Origin: Phycisphaerales bacterium UBA2396
GTDB lineage: Bacteria > Planctomycetota > Phycisphaerae > Phycisphaerales > UBA1924
Assembly (NCBI GenBank): GCA_002343325.1
Contig: DDSG01000063.1
Span: 1,822 to 29,166 of the forward strand
Length of the DNA: 27,345 bases
Reading direction: 5' to 3'
The notes beneath the pieces are model-generated. The model searched no databases and was not told the origin of the DNA. It worked only from the letters and a program-made list of their open reading frames with translations. A program made the translations under genes and the position numbers. Positions within the stretch are counted from its first letter, which is position 1. The number at the start of each line of letters is the position of its first letter. This document shows, piece by piece, positions 15,278 through 21,751 of this stretch.

Positions 15278-16546
15278 ATGAGCATGATTCGGATGCGACT
15301 GGCGGCGGCGGCGTGTGGCCTTGGCGTCTGGGGTGCGGGCTGGGGTGTGGCACAGCCCGGCACCGACGACTGGAAGGCCCAGGAGGCCCCGCTGCTGACG
15401 AACCATCGGCAACTGACGTTCCGCGACCGCTTCGTGCGGGCGGGCGAGTCGTACGTGTCGCCGGATGGTCGGTGGGTGATCTTCCAGGCGGTGGAGACCC
15501 CCAAGCCGGGCGTCGAGGCGGATCCGTTCTACGCCATGTTTGTCGGCGAGCTTGGGCCCGAGGGGGGGCTCACGAAGATCGAGCGAGTGAGCCCGGCGGG
15601 CTCGGCGAACACCTGCGGGTGGTTTCATCCGACACTTCCCGTGCTGCTGTTTGGGAGCACGGTGACCGTGCCGAGGGAGGAGGTCGGCTCCGGTTATCAG
15701 CGCGGCACGAGTCGCTATCGCTGGGCCTTTCCCACGCAGATGGAGGTCGTGCTCGGGACGTCGGCGGGGTATGCGGCGTCGCTGGCGAAGCGGGCCTTTT
15801 CGGGCGACGAAAGGGCGTTGATCGAGCGGGCCACGCGGGGCGAGGCGGTCTTCTCACGGCCCAACTACGACGCGGAATGCACGTTTGATCCGACGGGGCG
15901 CTTCGTTCTGTATGCCCATGTGAACGACGCGCCGGCGGGCTCGGACCCTGCCAATCCGCCCAAGACCGACGCGGATATCTTCATCTTTGATACCAAGACG
16001 GGGAAGGACCGGGCGATCGTGGTGGCGCCGGGGTACGACGGCGGGCCGTTCTTCTCACCGGACGGGACGTGGATCTGCTATCGATCCGATCGGCGGGGGA
16101 ACGACGAGCTGCAGTTGTTTGTGGCGAAGCTGGCGTTTGAGAAGGGTGAGGACGGCGTTGCGGTGCCGGTGGGCATCGAGCACGAGTTCCAGATCACCGA
16201 CAACGCGCACGTCAATTGGTGCCCGTTCTACCACCCCTCCGGGGAGTTTCTGGTGTACGCGACGAGCGAGGTGGGGCACACGAACTACGAGGTCTTCGCG
16301 GTGAAGCTGGACAAGGCGAGGTTCGACGAGGCGATCGCGCGGGCGGGCGGGGCGACGCGGCACGTCATCGCCGATCTGCCGCGTGCGAGGATCACCCACG
16401 CCGCCGGGGCGGATGTGCTGCCGGCGTTCACGCCCGACGGGAAGCGGATGATCTGGTGCAGCCAGCGGGGCGGGGCGATCGAGGGCGAGGCCAGGCCCAG
16501 CAGCCAGGTCTGGATCGCGGACTGGAACGGCACGCCATTCCGGTGA
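15278..16546 (+). CDS. Secreted TolB/PD40-like beta-propeller protein
   Basis: 422 residues from ATG 15278. Signal peptide MSMIRMRLAAAACGLGVWG-like with cleavage near GVAQ. The body carries several WD40-like/PD40 repeats: ESYVSPDGRWVIFQAVE, CTFDPTGRFVLYAHV, GPFFSPDGTWICYRSDRRGNDELQLFVA, CPFYHPSGEFLVYATSEVG and PAFTPDGKRMIWCSQRGG. These match TolB-type propellers, but there is no TolB N-terminal domain and no Tol-Pal genes are near. Planctomycetes have many such extracytoplasmic propellers of unknown role. The next gene begins 12 bp downstream, suggesting an operon. A longer upstream frame to 15164 overlaps the divergent murD start and is rejected. Confidence 0.82.
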   Translation: MSMIRMRLAAAACGLGVWGAGWGVAQPGTDDWKAQEAPLLTNHRQLTFRDRFVRAGESYVSPDGRWVIFQAVETPKPGVEADPFYAMFVGELGPEGGLTKIERVSPAGSANTCGWFHPTLPVLLFGSTVTVPREEVGSGYQRGTSRYRWAFPTQMEVVLGTSAGYAASLAKRAFSGDERALIERATRGEAVFSRPNYDAECTFDPTGRFVLYAHVNDAPAGSDPANPPKTDADIFIFDTKTGKDRAIVVAPGYDGGPFFSPDGTWICYRSDRRGNDELQLFVAKLAFEKGEDGVAVPVGIEHEFQITDNAHVNWCPFYHPSGEFLVYATSEVGHTNYEVFAVKLDKARFDEAIARAGGATRHVIADLPRARITHAAGADVLPAFTPDGKRMIWCSQRGGAIEGEARPSSQVWIADWNGTPFR

Positions 16547-16558
16547 AGGGGGCTCACG

Positions 16559-17521
16559 ATGACGTCGGCGGCCATCAAGACACTGTGCGACCAGATCGTC
16601 GATTACGCCGGGCTCTTTCCGCCCGCAAAGCTCGACATGAGCCCGGCGGTAGAGGCCTACGCCCGCGAGAAGGTCGGGCTTCATCGCTGGATGCTCGGGC
16701 GGTTCGTCTGCCCGGCGTCGCGGCTCGCGGAGCTTTCGCGAGCGGGCGCGGCCCTGATGCCCGGAACCTTCGCCACCAGCGGGTATCGTGAGTACGCAGA
16801 CAGCGTTGAGCCATGGCGGATCACCGTGCTGGCCGACTCCGTGACGGCGCAGGACCCGGTGGGCGGGCTCGAACGCGACATCGCGGCGATCATCGATTTC
16901 AACACGCGGCACGCCACGGAGGATCAGGGGCTTGCGCAGGCGGATTGCATCGAGCTCAAGCCCCCAACGCCCGACTTTGTGGACGAGGCCGCGGAGCTGA
17001 TTCCGGAGGACCTCTACCCGTTCTTCGAGTTGCCGGGGGGCATTGATCCGCGTGGATTCGTGGCGGCGCTCGCGGGCGCTGCGGCGGGCGCCAAGATCCG
17101 CACCGGGGGCACCACGCCCGAGGCCTTCCCGTCGGCGGAAGTGGTCGCGGAGTTCATCCGGGCGTGCGTCGCGGCGGAGGTGCCTTTCAAGGCGACCGCC
17201 GGGCTTCACCATCCGCTGCGGGGCTCGTTCCCGCTGACGTACGAGAAGGGCTCGGCGTGCGCGGAGATGTTCGGGTTTCTCAACGTGTTCGTGACCGCGG
17301 CACTCGCCAAGGCCCATCGGCTCGACACCCCCACGCTGGTGCAGTGCCTGACCGAACGTGATCCATCGTCCATCGCCGCGACAGACGACGGACTCCGCTG
17401 GCGCAAGCTTGTCCTGAGCGTGTCCCAGCTCTCGGCCGCACGTGAGGGCCTGGCGCTTTCCTTCGGGTCCTGCTCGTTCGATGAGCCCGTGCGTGAACTG
17501 ACCGCGCTCGGGCTGCTCTGA
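16559..17521 (+). CDS. Conserved protein of unknown function, possible TIM-barrel
   Basis: 320 residues with no signal peptide or membrane segment. I do not recognise a named family, although the start (DQIVDYAGLFPPAKLDMSPAVEAY) looks like a conserved uncharacterised family. Other notable segments are WMLGRFVCPASRL, ADCIELKPP, GAKIRTGGTTPEAFPS and FKATAGLHHPLRGSFPLTYE. The alternation of hydrophobic strand ends with Lys or acidic residues (IELK, AKIRTGG, PFKATAG) suggests a TIM barrel, perhaps an aldolase-like lyase; this is inference. ATG 16559 has AGGGGG upstream and follows the TolB-like stop by 12 bp, so it is likely in the same transcript, yet one product is secreted and the other cytoplasmic. 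Confidence 0.8.
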   Translation: MTSAAIKTLCDQIVDYAGLFPPAKLDMSPAVEAYAREKVGLHRWMLGRFVCPASRLAELSRAGAALMPGTFATSGYREYADSVEPWRITVLADSVTAQDPVGGLERDIAAIIDFNTRHATEDQGLAQADCIELKPPTPDFVDEAAELIPEDLYPFFELPGGIDPRGFVAALAGAAAGAKIRTGGTTPEAFPSAEVVAEFIRACVAAEVPFKATAGLHHPLRGSFPLTYEKGSACAEMFGFLNVFVTAALAKAHRLDTPTLVQCLTERDPSSIAATDDGLRWRKLVLSVSQLSAAREGLALSFGSCSFDEPVRELTALGLL

Positions 17522-17530
17522 TCGATCGAG

Positions 17531-18112
17531 TCACTTGCCCGAGCTGCTCGCGTCCGGCGGTCGCTCCGACGCGATCCGGCGCTGGAGCCTGCTCCACCTC
17601 TGCCTCAGGGACGCCTCAGACAACCCGAGCGTGACGGCGATGGCCGACCATTCGAGCCCGGCGGCCCTCAGACGGGCGATCTCGGCGTCCTCGGGGCTGA
17701 GCCGGCGTGCCAGCGTCTCGCCCGCTTCGCGGGCTTGCGTCTGCATCGACGCGGTCGGCCCGCTGTGCGGCGCCAGCTCGCCGTCGATGAATCCCGCTCC
17801 TTCGGCCGGGGTGCGTTTGAGCGTCTGATCGTGCCGCGCCAGTTCGGCGAGCTTGGATCGCACGACCCGCTGCAGGTACGCGTGCAACGCCTGCTCGGAA
17901 TCAAAGGCCAGAAGCCCACGAGCGGCGTCGTCGACAAAGCTCTTGGCGATGCTCTGGCAGACATCCGCCGACTCGCGATGGTCCCGAAGTCGATCACCCA
18001 TGCGGGCACGGACAAAGATCCGTACGAGCCGGAGCAACTCGGCGTAGGCACGATCGCGGGCGCGGTCGTCCGGGTCTCGCCCGAGCAAGGCTTTGAGGTC
18101 CACGGCGGGCAC
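17531..18112 (-). CDS. ECF-type sigma factor, planctomycete kinase-linked type
   Basis: About 193 residues. Region 2 covers residues ~20-90 (AYAELLRLVRIFVRARMGDRLRDHRESADVCQSIAKSFVDD, then YLQRVVRSKLAELARHD) and region 4 lies at ~145-185 (LSPEDAEIARLRAAGLEWSAIAVTLGLSEASLRQRWSRLQRRI). The start is a choice: GTG 18112 lies 6 nt after TATTCT (leaderless), GTG 18103 has GGGGGAG upstream, and ATG 18130 is also in frame. It is transcribed divergently from a Ser/Thr kinase gene 81 bp away. In planctomycetes such sigma factors are often next to kinases, and phosphorylation is the suspected switch; no anti-sigma gene is present here. Confidence 0.87.
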   Translation of the reverse strand: MPAVDLKALLGRDPDDRARDRAYAELLRLVRIFVRARMGDRLRDHRESADVCQSIAKSFVDDAARGLLAFDSEQALHAYLQRVVRSKLAELARHDQTLKRTPAEGAGFIDGELAPHSGPTASMQTQAREAGETLARRLSPEDAEIARLRAAGLEWSAIAVTLGLSEASLRQRWSRLQRRIASERPPDASSSGK

Positions 18113-18118
18113 TCCCCC

Positions 18119-18124
18119 AGAATA
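18119..18124 (-). promoter_or_regulatory. Putative -10 box TATTCT of the ECF sigma gene
   Basis: TATTCT on the minus strand, 6 nt (gggggA) before GTG 18112. The same purine-rich stretch could act as an RBS for GTG 18103, so leaderless and leadered readings compete. Confidence 0.45.
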
Positions 18125-18158
18125 CCACATGTCACACCGGGTCAAAAGGCGCACTGGT

Positions 18159-18164
18159 TACACT
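18159..18164 (+). promoter_or_regulatory. Putative -10 box TACACT of the kinase gene
   Basis: TACACT predicts a start near 18171 and a ~23-nt leader carrying GAAAGG (18181-18186) before ATG 18194. Confidence 0.4.
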
Positions 18165-18193
18165 GTGGGAGGGTGTGTTCGAAAGGCACGTCC

Positions 18194-20878
18194 ATGATGA
18201 TCCGCACCGCCGAAGAATTCGTGGCCGCGCTATGGGCAGCGGGGATTCCCACGCCCGGCGAGGTGATCCGTGCGTGCCGGAGCGGTTCCCGGACGCCGGA
18301 CTCCGATGGGGGCGGATCCAGCGGAGGTGATTCCGCGGGCGCATACGAGCTGGTGGACGTGCTGGCCGAGGACGCCGAGGTCAGGCGTCGTCGCGGCCTC
18401 GATGCTCGGATCGAGGTGTATCTGGCGTCCCATCCCCTCTTGATGGAAGATCATGAGGCGTGCCGGGCGGTGATGATGGTTGAATTGGCGGGTCTGAACG
18501 GGCGGAGCGTGGGCGAAGCCGCCGATCGCATCGCCTCGGCGTACCCGTCGCTGGCCGAGGACGCGAGAGCCGTGGCGTCGCTGTGCGGGATGATGGAGGC
18601 CGAGCCTCCGAGCGAGCCCGGCGATCGGCTCGGGAAGTACGTGCTGATCGATCGGCTCGGGGCGGGTACGTTCGGGTCGGTGTGGCTCGCGGAAGACACC
18701 GAGCTCGCGCGATCTGTTGCGCTCAAGATCCTCCACGAGCAGGCTGGCGAGGACGCGGCCAGGCGGGTGATCGCCGAGGCCAAGTCGGCCGCCGCCCTCG
18801 ACCATCCGAACGTCGTCAAGGTCCATTCGGCGGGTCGACTGCCCGACGGACGGGCCTACATCGACGCCCAGTTGGTGGCTGATTCCGGCGAGCGCGGGCC
18901 GGTGCTGGGCGTGTCGCTCGATCGTCGCGCTGGCTCGTCCATGCCCGCGAAGGATGCCGCCGCGCTGGTGCGTTCAGTTGCCCGAGGTGTCGCGGCCGCC
19001 CACGCTCGCGGGATCGTGCACCGCGACATCAAGCCCGCCAACATCATCGTGACCCCCGGCGGGCGTGCCATGCTCGCCGACTTCGGGCTTTCGTCGCTTG
19101 CCGGCTCTGGTGGAGGCACCGCGGGAACCCCCGCCTTCATGTCCCCCGAGCAGGCCCGCGGCGAACCGGCCACTCCCGCGGGCGACATCTACGCGTTGGG
19201 CGCGACCCTTCGATACCTGCTCACCGGAGCCTTGGCCGTTGTGCCCAGCGGGAGGTCGGGCGGGTCCGACCGCGACGACGTTCTGGCACAGGTGCGCGAA
19301 GGCAAGGTCGATCCGCTCGCCGGGCACCCGGGCGTGCCGACGACATTGGCGCGGATCTGCGACAAGGCGATGGCGGTCCGGGCGGAGGATCGATACGCCT
19401 CGGCCGCGAGCCTTGCGGAGGATCTCGACCGCTACCTCTCGCGTCGTCCAACCGAGGCCGGCCGGGAAGATCGGGTCGTGCGGGCGTTTCTCTGGGTCCG
19501 TCGGCACGCGGCACTGGTCACCATCGCCGTGGCCGCCGTGGCTCTCGTGTCGGGCGTGTCGTGGCGGGCGTTCGTGCAGGTCGGGCGGGAGCGCGACGCT
19601 GCGCGAGAAGCAGAACGCGTCGCGACACTCAAGTCGCACGAGTCCGAGCAGAACCTCCGCGCGGCACAAGAGGCCGAACGCCTGGCGAAGCGCAAGAGCG
19701 CCGAGGCCGAACGCAACGCACGCATCGCCGAGGGCGTCAACCGCTTCATGCAGGACGCGCTGCTGGTGGCGCAGGGGGACAATCGCGGGCGTGACGTGAC
19801 GATGTACGACGCGATCCTCGAAGCCGCGAGACGGATCCCGCTGACGCTCGACGAAGGCTCGCTCGAGGACGCGGGCGTTCGCCATGTTGTCGGGCGAGTC
19901 CTGGGCACGATGGCCGAGTTCGGGCAGGCCGAGGCGTTGCTCCGTCGCTCGTTGGAGATCCGCGAGAAAGAGCTCGGCCCCGACAGCGTGTGGACACAGG
20001 CGACGCGGTTCGCTCTGGCCGAGATGCTCTCGTATGCGCACCGCACCGCCGAGGCGGACGCGATCGCCACCCCGCTCGAAGCGGATCTCTCCCGAGTCGA
20101 GGGTGAATACGGCGATCTCCTGCTCTCCGCCCGAGACCTGCTGGTGCAGATCCGCCTCGACCAGGGCAGGCTCGACGATGCCGAGAAGCTTGTCCGCTCC
20201 AACCTCGAAGTACGCCGAACGGGCGAGCGCACGTCCGAAGACCAATTGGCGACCAGCCTGATTCAGCACGCGAAGATTCTGCGAGCCCGGGGCGACCGCG
20301 AGGCGGCGGCGAAGCTCTTTCGAGAGGCGTTGGAGATTCGTGAGCGGCTGTTCAGCGAGGAGTCCTCGCCCGTGGCCGCCGCACTCAACGATCTGGGCGC
20401 TGTGCTCGCCGAACTGGGGCGATTCGAGGAGGCCGAGCCCATTCAACGCAGGTCTTTGGGTGTGATGCGAGCAAGGCTGGGCGACGGGCATATCAACACG
20501 GTGACGGCGGCCCACAATCTAGCCTGGATGCTCCTGACCAAGAAGAAATCTCCGGCGGACGCGCTCGGGGTCATCGAGCCTTTCGAGATGCCGGCACGAA
20601 GTCAGCTCGGTGATAAGCACGAAATGTCCATCCGTGTCACGCAGGTGCTTGGTCGCTCGCTCGCCGCCGCCGGCAGGCATGCTGATGCCATCGGGCCGCT
20701 TACGGACTCGGCCAGGCGATCCGAACAACTGGGCGCGCCGGGTCTAGCGATCGACGCCATCGCGAGCCGGGCCGCGGCGGAGTGCTTCGGTGCGCTTGGC
20801 GACGCCGAGAAACAGGCCCAGTGGAAGGCTCGTGCGGACGATCGTCTGAAGCGGGCCCGCGAGGCGCAGGGCAGGTAG
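18194..20878 (+). CDS. Membrane serine/threonine protein kinase with TPR-like C-terminal region
   Basis: 894 residues from ATG 18194 (GAAAGG 7 nt upstream). A ~150-residue N-terminal region precedes the Hanks-type kinase domain (about 153-425). Kinase motifs are complete: Gly loop LGAGTFGSVWLAED near 155, ATP lysine K178 in VALKIL, catalytic HRDIKPANII with D278, D296 of DFG, and the SPE segment (APE equivalent). A transmembrane helix at about 438-460 (HAALVTIAVAAVALVSGV) leads into a Lys/Glu-rich coiled coil (about 470-520), then TPR-like repeats to the end (FGQAEALLRRSLEIREKELGPDS, REAAAKLFREALEIRERLF, GRFEEAEPIQRRSLGVMRARLGDGH). A longer upstream frame overlaps the divergent sigma gene and is rejected. 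The neighbouring sigma factor is the obvious candidate partner. Confidence 0.93.
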   Translation: MMIRTAEEFVAALWAAGIPTPGEVIRACRSGSRTPDSDGGGSSGGDSAGAYELVDVLAEDAEVRRRRGLDARIEVYLASHPLLMEDHEACRAVMMVELAGLNGRSVGEAADRIASAYPSLAEDARAVASLCGMMEAEPPSEPGDRLGKYVLIDRLGAGTFGSVWLAEDTELARSVALKILHEQAGEDAARRVIAEAKSAAALDHPNVVKVHSAGRLPDGRAYIDAQLVADSGERGPVLGVSLDRRAGSSMPAKDAAALVRSVARGVAAAHARGIVHRDIKPANIIVTPGGRAMLADFGLSSLAGSGGGTAGTPAFMSPEQARGEPATPAGDIYALGATLRYLLTGALAVVPSGRSGGSDRDDVLAQVREGKVDPLAGHPGVPTTLARICDKAMAVRAEDRYASAASLAEDLDRYLSRRPTEAGREDRVVRAFLWVRRHAALVTIAVAAVALVSGVSWRAFVQVGRERDAAREAERVATLKSHESEQNLRAAQEAERLAKRKSAEAERNARIAEGVNRFMQDALLVAQGDNRGRDVTMYDAILEAARRIPLTLDEGSLEDAGVRHVVGRVLGTMAEFGQAEALLRRSLEIREKELGPDSVWTQATRFALAEMLSYAHRTAEADAIATPLEADLSRVEGEYGDLLLSARDLLVQIRLDQGRLDDAEKLVRSNLEVRRTGERTSEDQLATSLIQHAKILRARGDREAAAKLFREALEIRERLFSEESSPVAAALNDLGAVLAELGRFEEAEPIQRRSLGVMRARLGDGHINTVTAAHNLAWMLLTKKKSPADALGVIEPFEMPARSQLGDKHEMSIRVTQVLGRSLAAAGRHADAIGPLTDSARRSEQLGAPGLAIDAIASRAAAECFGALGDAEKQAQWKARADDRLKRAREAQGR

Positions 20879-20884
20879 CCGACG

Positions 20885-21454
20885 TCATCGTCCGTCGCGT
20901 TCGGTCCACTCCTCCGCCGTGAGCGCCCATCGCTCGTGGTCCTGCCACCGCCCCGCGATCCGCAGAAATCGAGGCGAGAGCCCCTCCAGCCGGAACCCGA
21001 GCCGCCGCACGAGCGCCCGCGAGGGTTCGTTCGTCGGGATGATGTTCGCCTCGACGCGGTGCAGTCGCATGGGACCAAAGGCCCGCGAGGCCGCCAGCCG
21101 GACCGCCTCGGTCATGTATCCGCGGCCCGCGAAGCGATGCCCCACCCAGTAACCCAACGCGGCGCACTGGAACGCACCTCTCGCGATGTTGTTGAGGCTG
21201 ACTTGTCCGATCAACTCCCCCCGCCCGCGCTGCGACGCCAATCGCACGAGGAATCTTCTCGACTGGGGTGTGCTGGCCGACGACAGGAAGCGATCGAACG
21301 CATCCTCCGCGAATCGATCTTCCGCCACACCGCCGTCCCCTTCGATCGTGGGCTCCCAGGGTTCAAGCCACGCCCGCGACTCCTCGCGCAGCTTCACATA
21401 TGCGGGCTTGTCCCGCCCGGTTGGTTCCACCAGAATGACCTGCGGAGGCCTCAT
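20885..21454 (-). CDS. GNAT-family N-acetyltransferase (RimJ/RimL-like)
   Basis: 189 residues from ATG 21454. The GNAT fold shows in LIGQVSLNNIARGAFQCAALGYWVGHRFAGRGYMTEAVRLAASRAF. It contains the acetyl-CoA pyrophosphate loop (HRFAGRGYMTEA, the R/Q-x-x-G-x-A/G equivalent), then LHRVEANIIPTNEPSRALVRRLGFRLEGL. This pattern is that of the RimJ/RimL group, which acetylates N-termini of ribosomal proteins, but many members act on other substrates. An ATG four codons earlier (21466) is also possible; 21454 is chosen for the TATGGT 7 nt upstream. It converges on the kinase gene with a 6-bp gap. Confidence 0.87.
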   Translation of the reverse strand: MRPPQVILVEPTGRDKPAYVKLREESRAWLEPWEPTIEGDGGVAEDRFAEDAFDRFLSSASTPQSRRFLVRLASQRGRGELIGQVSLNNIARGAFQCAALGYWVGHRFAGRGYMTEAVRLAASRAFGPMRLHRVEANIIPTNEPSRALVRRLGFRLEGLSPRFLRIAGRWQDHERWALTAEEWTERDGR

Positions 21455-21461
21455 CGCCACG

Positions 21462-21467
21462 ACCATA
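21462..21467 (-). promoter_or_regulatory. Putative -10 box TATGGT of the GNAT gene (leaderless type)
   Basis: TATGGT on the minus strand, 7 nt (cgtggcg) before ATG 21454; no clear Shine-Dalgarno sequence. The hexamer overlaps the alternative ATG at 21466. Confidence 0.35.
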
Positions 21468-21500
21468 TCACGCCCGCTTGACGCCTGCGGCGGCGGGTTC

Positions 21501-21506
21501 TACCCT
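21501..21506 (+). promoter_or_regulatory. Putative -10 box TACCCT of the methionine operon leader
   Basis: TACCCT predicts transcription from about 21512-21514, just before the AGGAG (21517-21521) of the leader ORF. The operon would then have a ~240-nt leader before its first structural gene. Confidence 0.4.
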
Positions 21507-21527
21507 CTGTACGTCTAGGAGTACGCG

Positions 21528-21608
21528 TTGAACCCCACGAGCATGAAAATGCGAATGCACATGGCCATGCGAGCCCCCGCGGGCGGCGCGTGCACCAGTG
21601 TGTTCTGA
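21528..21608 (+). CDS. Methionine-rich leader peptide (putative attenuator uORF)
   Basis: A 26-codon ORF starting at TTG 21528, 6 nt after AGGAG (21517-21521), ending at TGA 21606-21608. Codons 6-15 read MKMRMHMAMR: five ATG codons in alternate positions (21543, 21549, 21555, 21561, 21567). The tail is Ala/Gly-rich. If TTG is not used, ATG 21543 would be the start, but it has no RBS. The ORF lies 143 nt upstream of a methionine-synthesis operon, so runs of Met codons fit a ribosome-stalling sensor for methionyl-tRNA, analogous to trp or his leader peptides. Function is inferred from codon content and position. A Met/His metal-binding micropeptide is a less likely alternative. Confidence 0.6.
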   Translation: MNPTSMKMRMHMAMRAPAGGACTSVF

Positions 21609-21741
21609 GTAGGGCTTCCGCGAGACCTTCTCCAAACCACTGAAGAACGCCGCCCCGGGGGTCACGAGCCTCGCGGGTTCTTGCCGTTCCTTTCCATCTC
21701 ATCCAGGTCGCAGTTGAATCCCCGGCCGGTGCCCGGGGCGG
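21581..21741 (+). promoter_or_regulatory. Competing RNA secondary structures in the methionine operon leader
   Basis: Segment A, GGGCGGCG (21581-21588, inside the leader ORF), is the exact complement of CGCCGCCC (21648-21655). Segment B, CCGCCCCGGG (21650-21659), is the exact complement of CCCGGGGCGG (21732-21741), which includes the first two bases of the GGAGG ribosome binding site of the next gene (21740-21744). Segment B can also pair locally: AGAAC-g-CCGC (21644-21653) with GCGG-GTTCT (21673-21681). CCGCGAG (21618-21624) is complementary to CTCGCGG (21670-21676). CCCCGG (21720-21725) with CCGGGG (21733-21738) is a small hairpin that leaves the RBS open. These pairings exclude one another, as in an attenuator. 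GC-rich sequence makes chance pairing likely, so this needs folding and covariation tests. Confidence 0.4.
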
Positions 21742-21751
21742 AGGTCTCTCC

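Noticed and set aside
13915..15888. 657-codon plus-strand open frame opposite murD
   Set aside because: It is antisense to a complete MurD, then out of frame with the TolB-like gene.
17735..18193. Upstream extension of the kinase frame by 153 codons
   Set aside because: It runs antisense through the ECF sigma gene; the ATG at 18194 has an RBS and a promoter-like box.
21467..21751. SAM riboswitch or T-box in the methionine operon leader
   Set aside because: I could not see the conserved SAM-I or SAM-II core or a T-box sequence. A covariance-model search would settle it.
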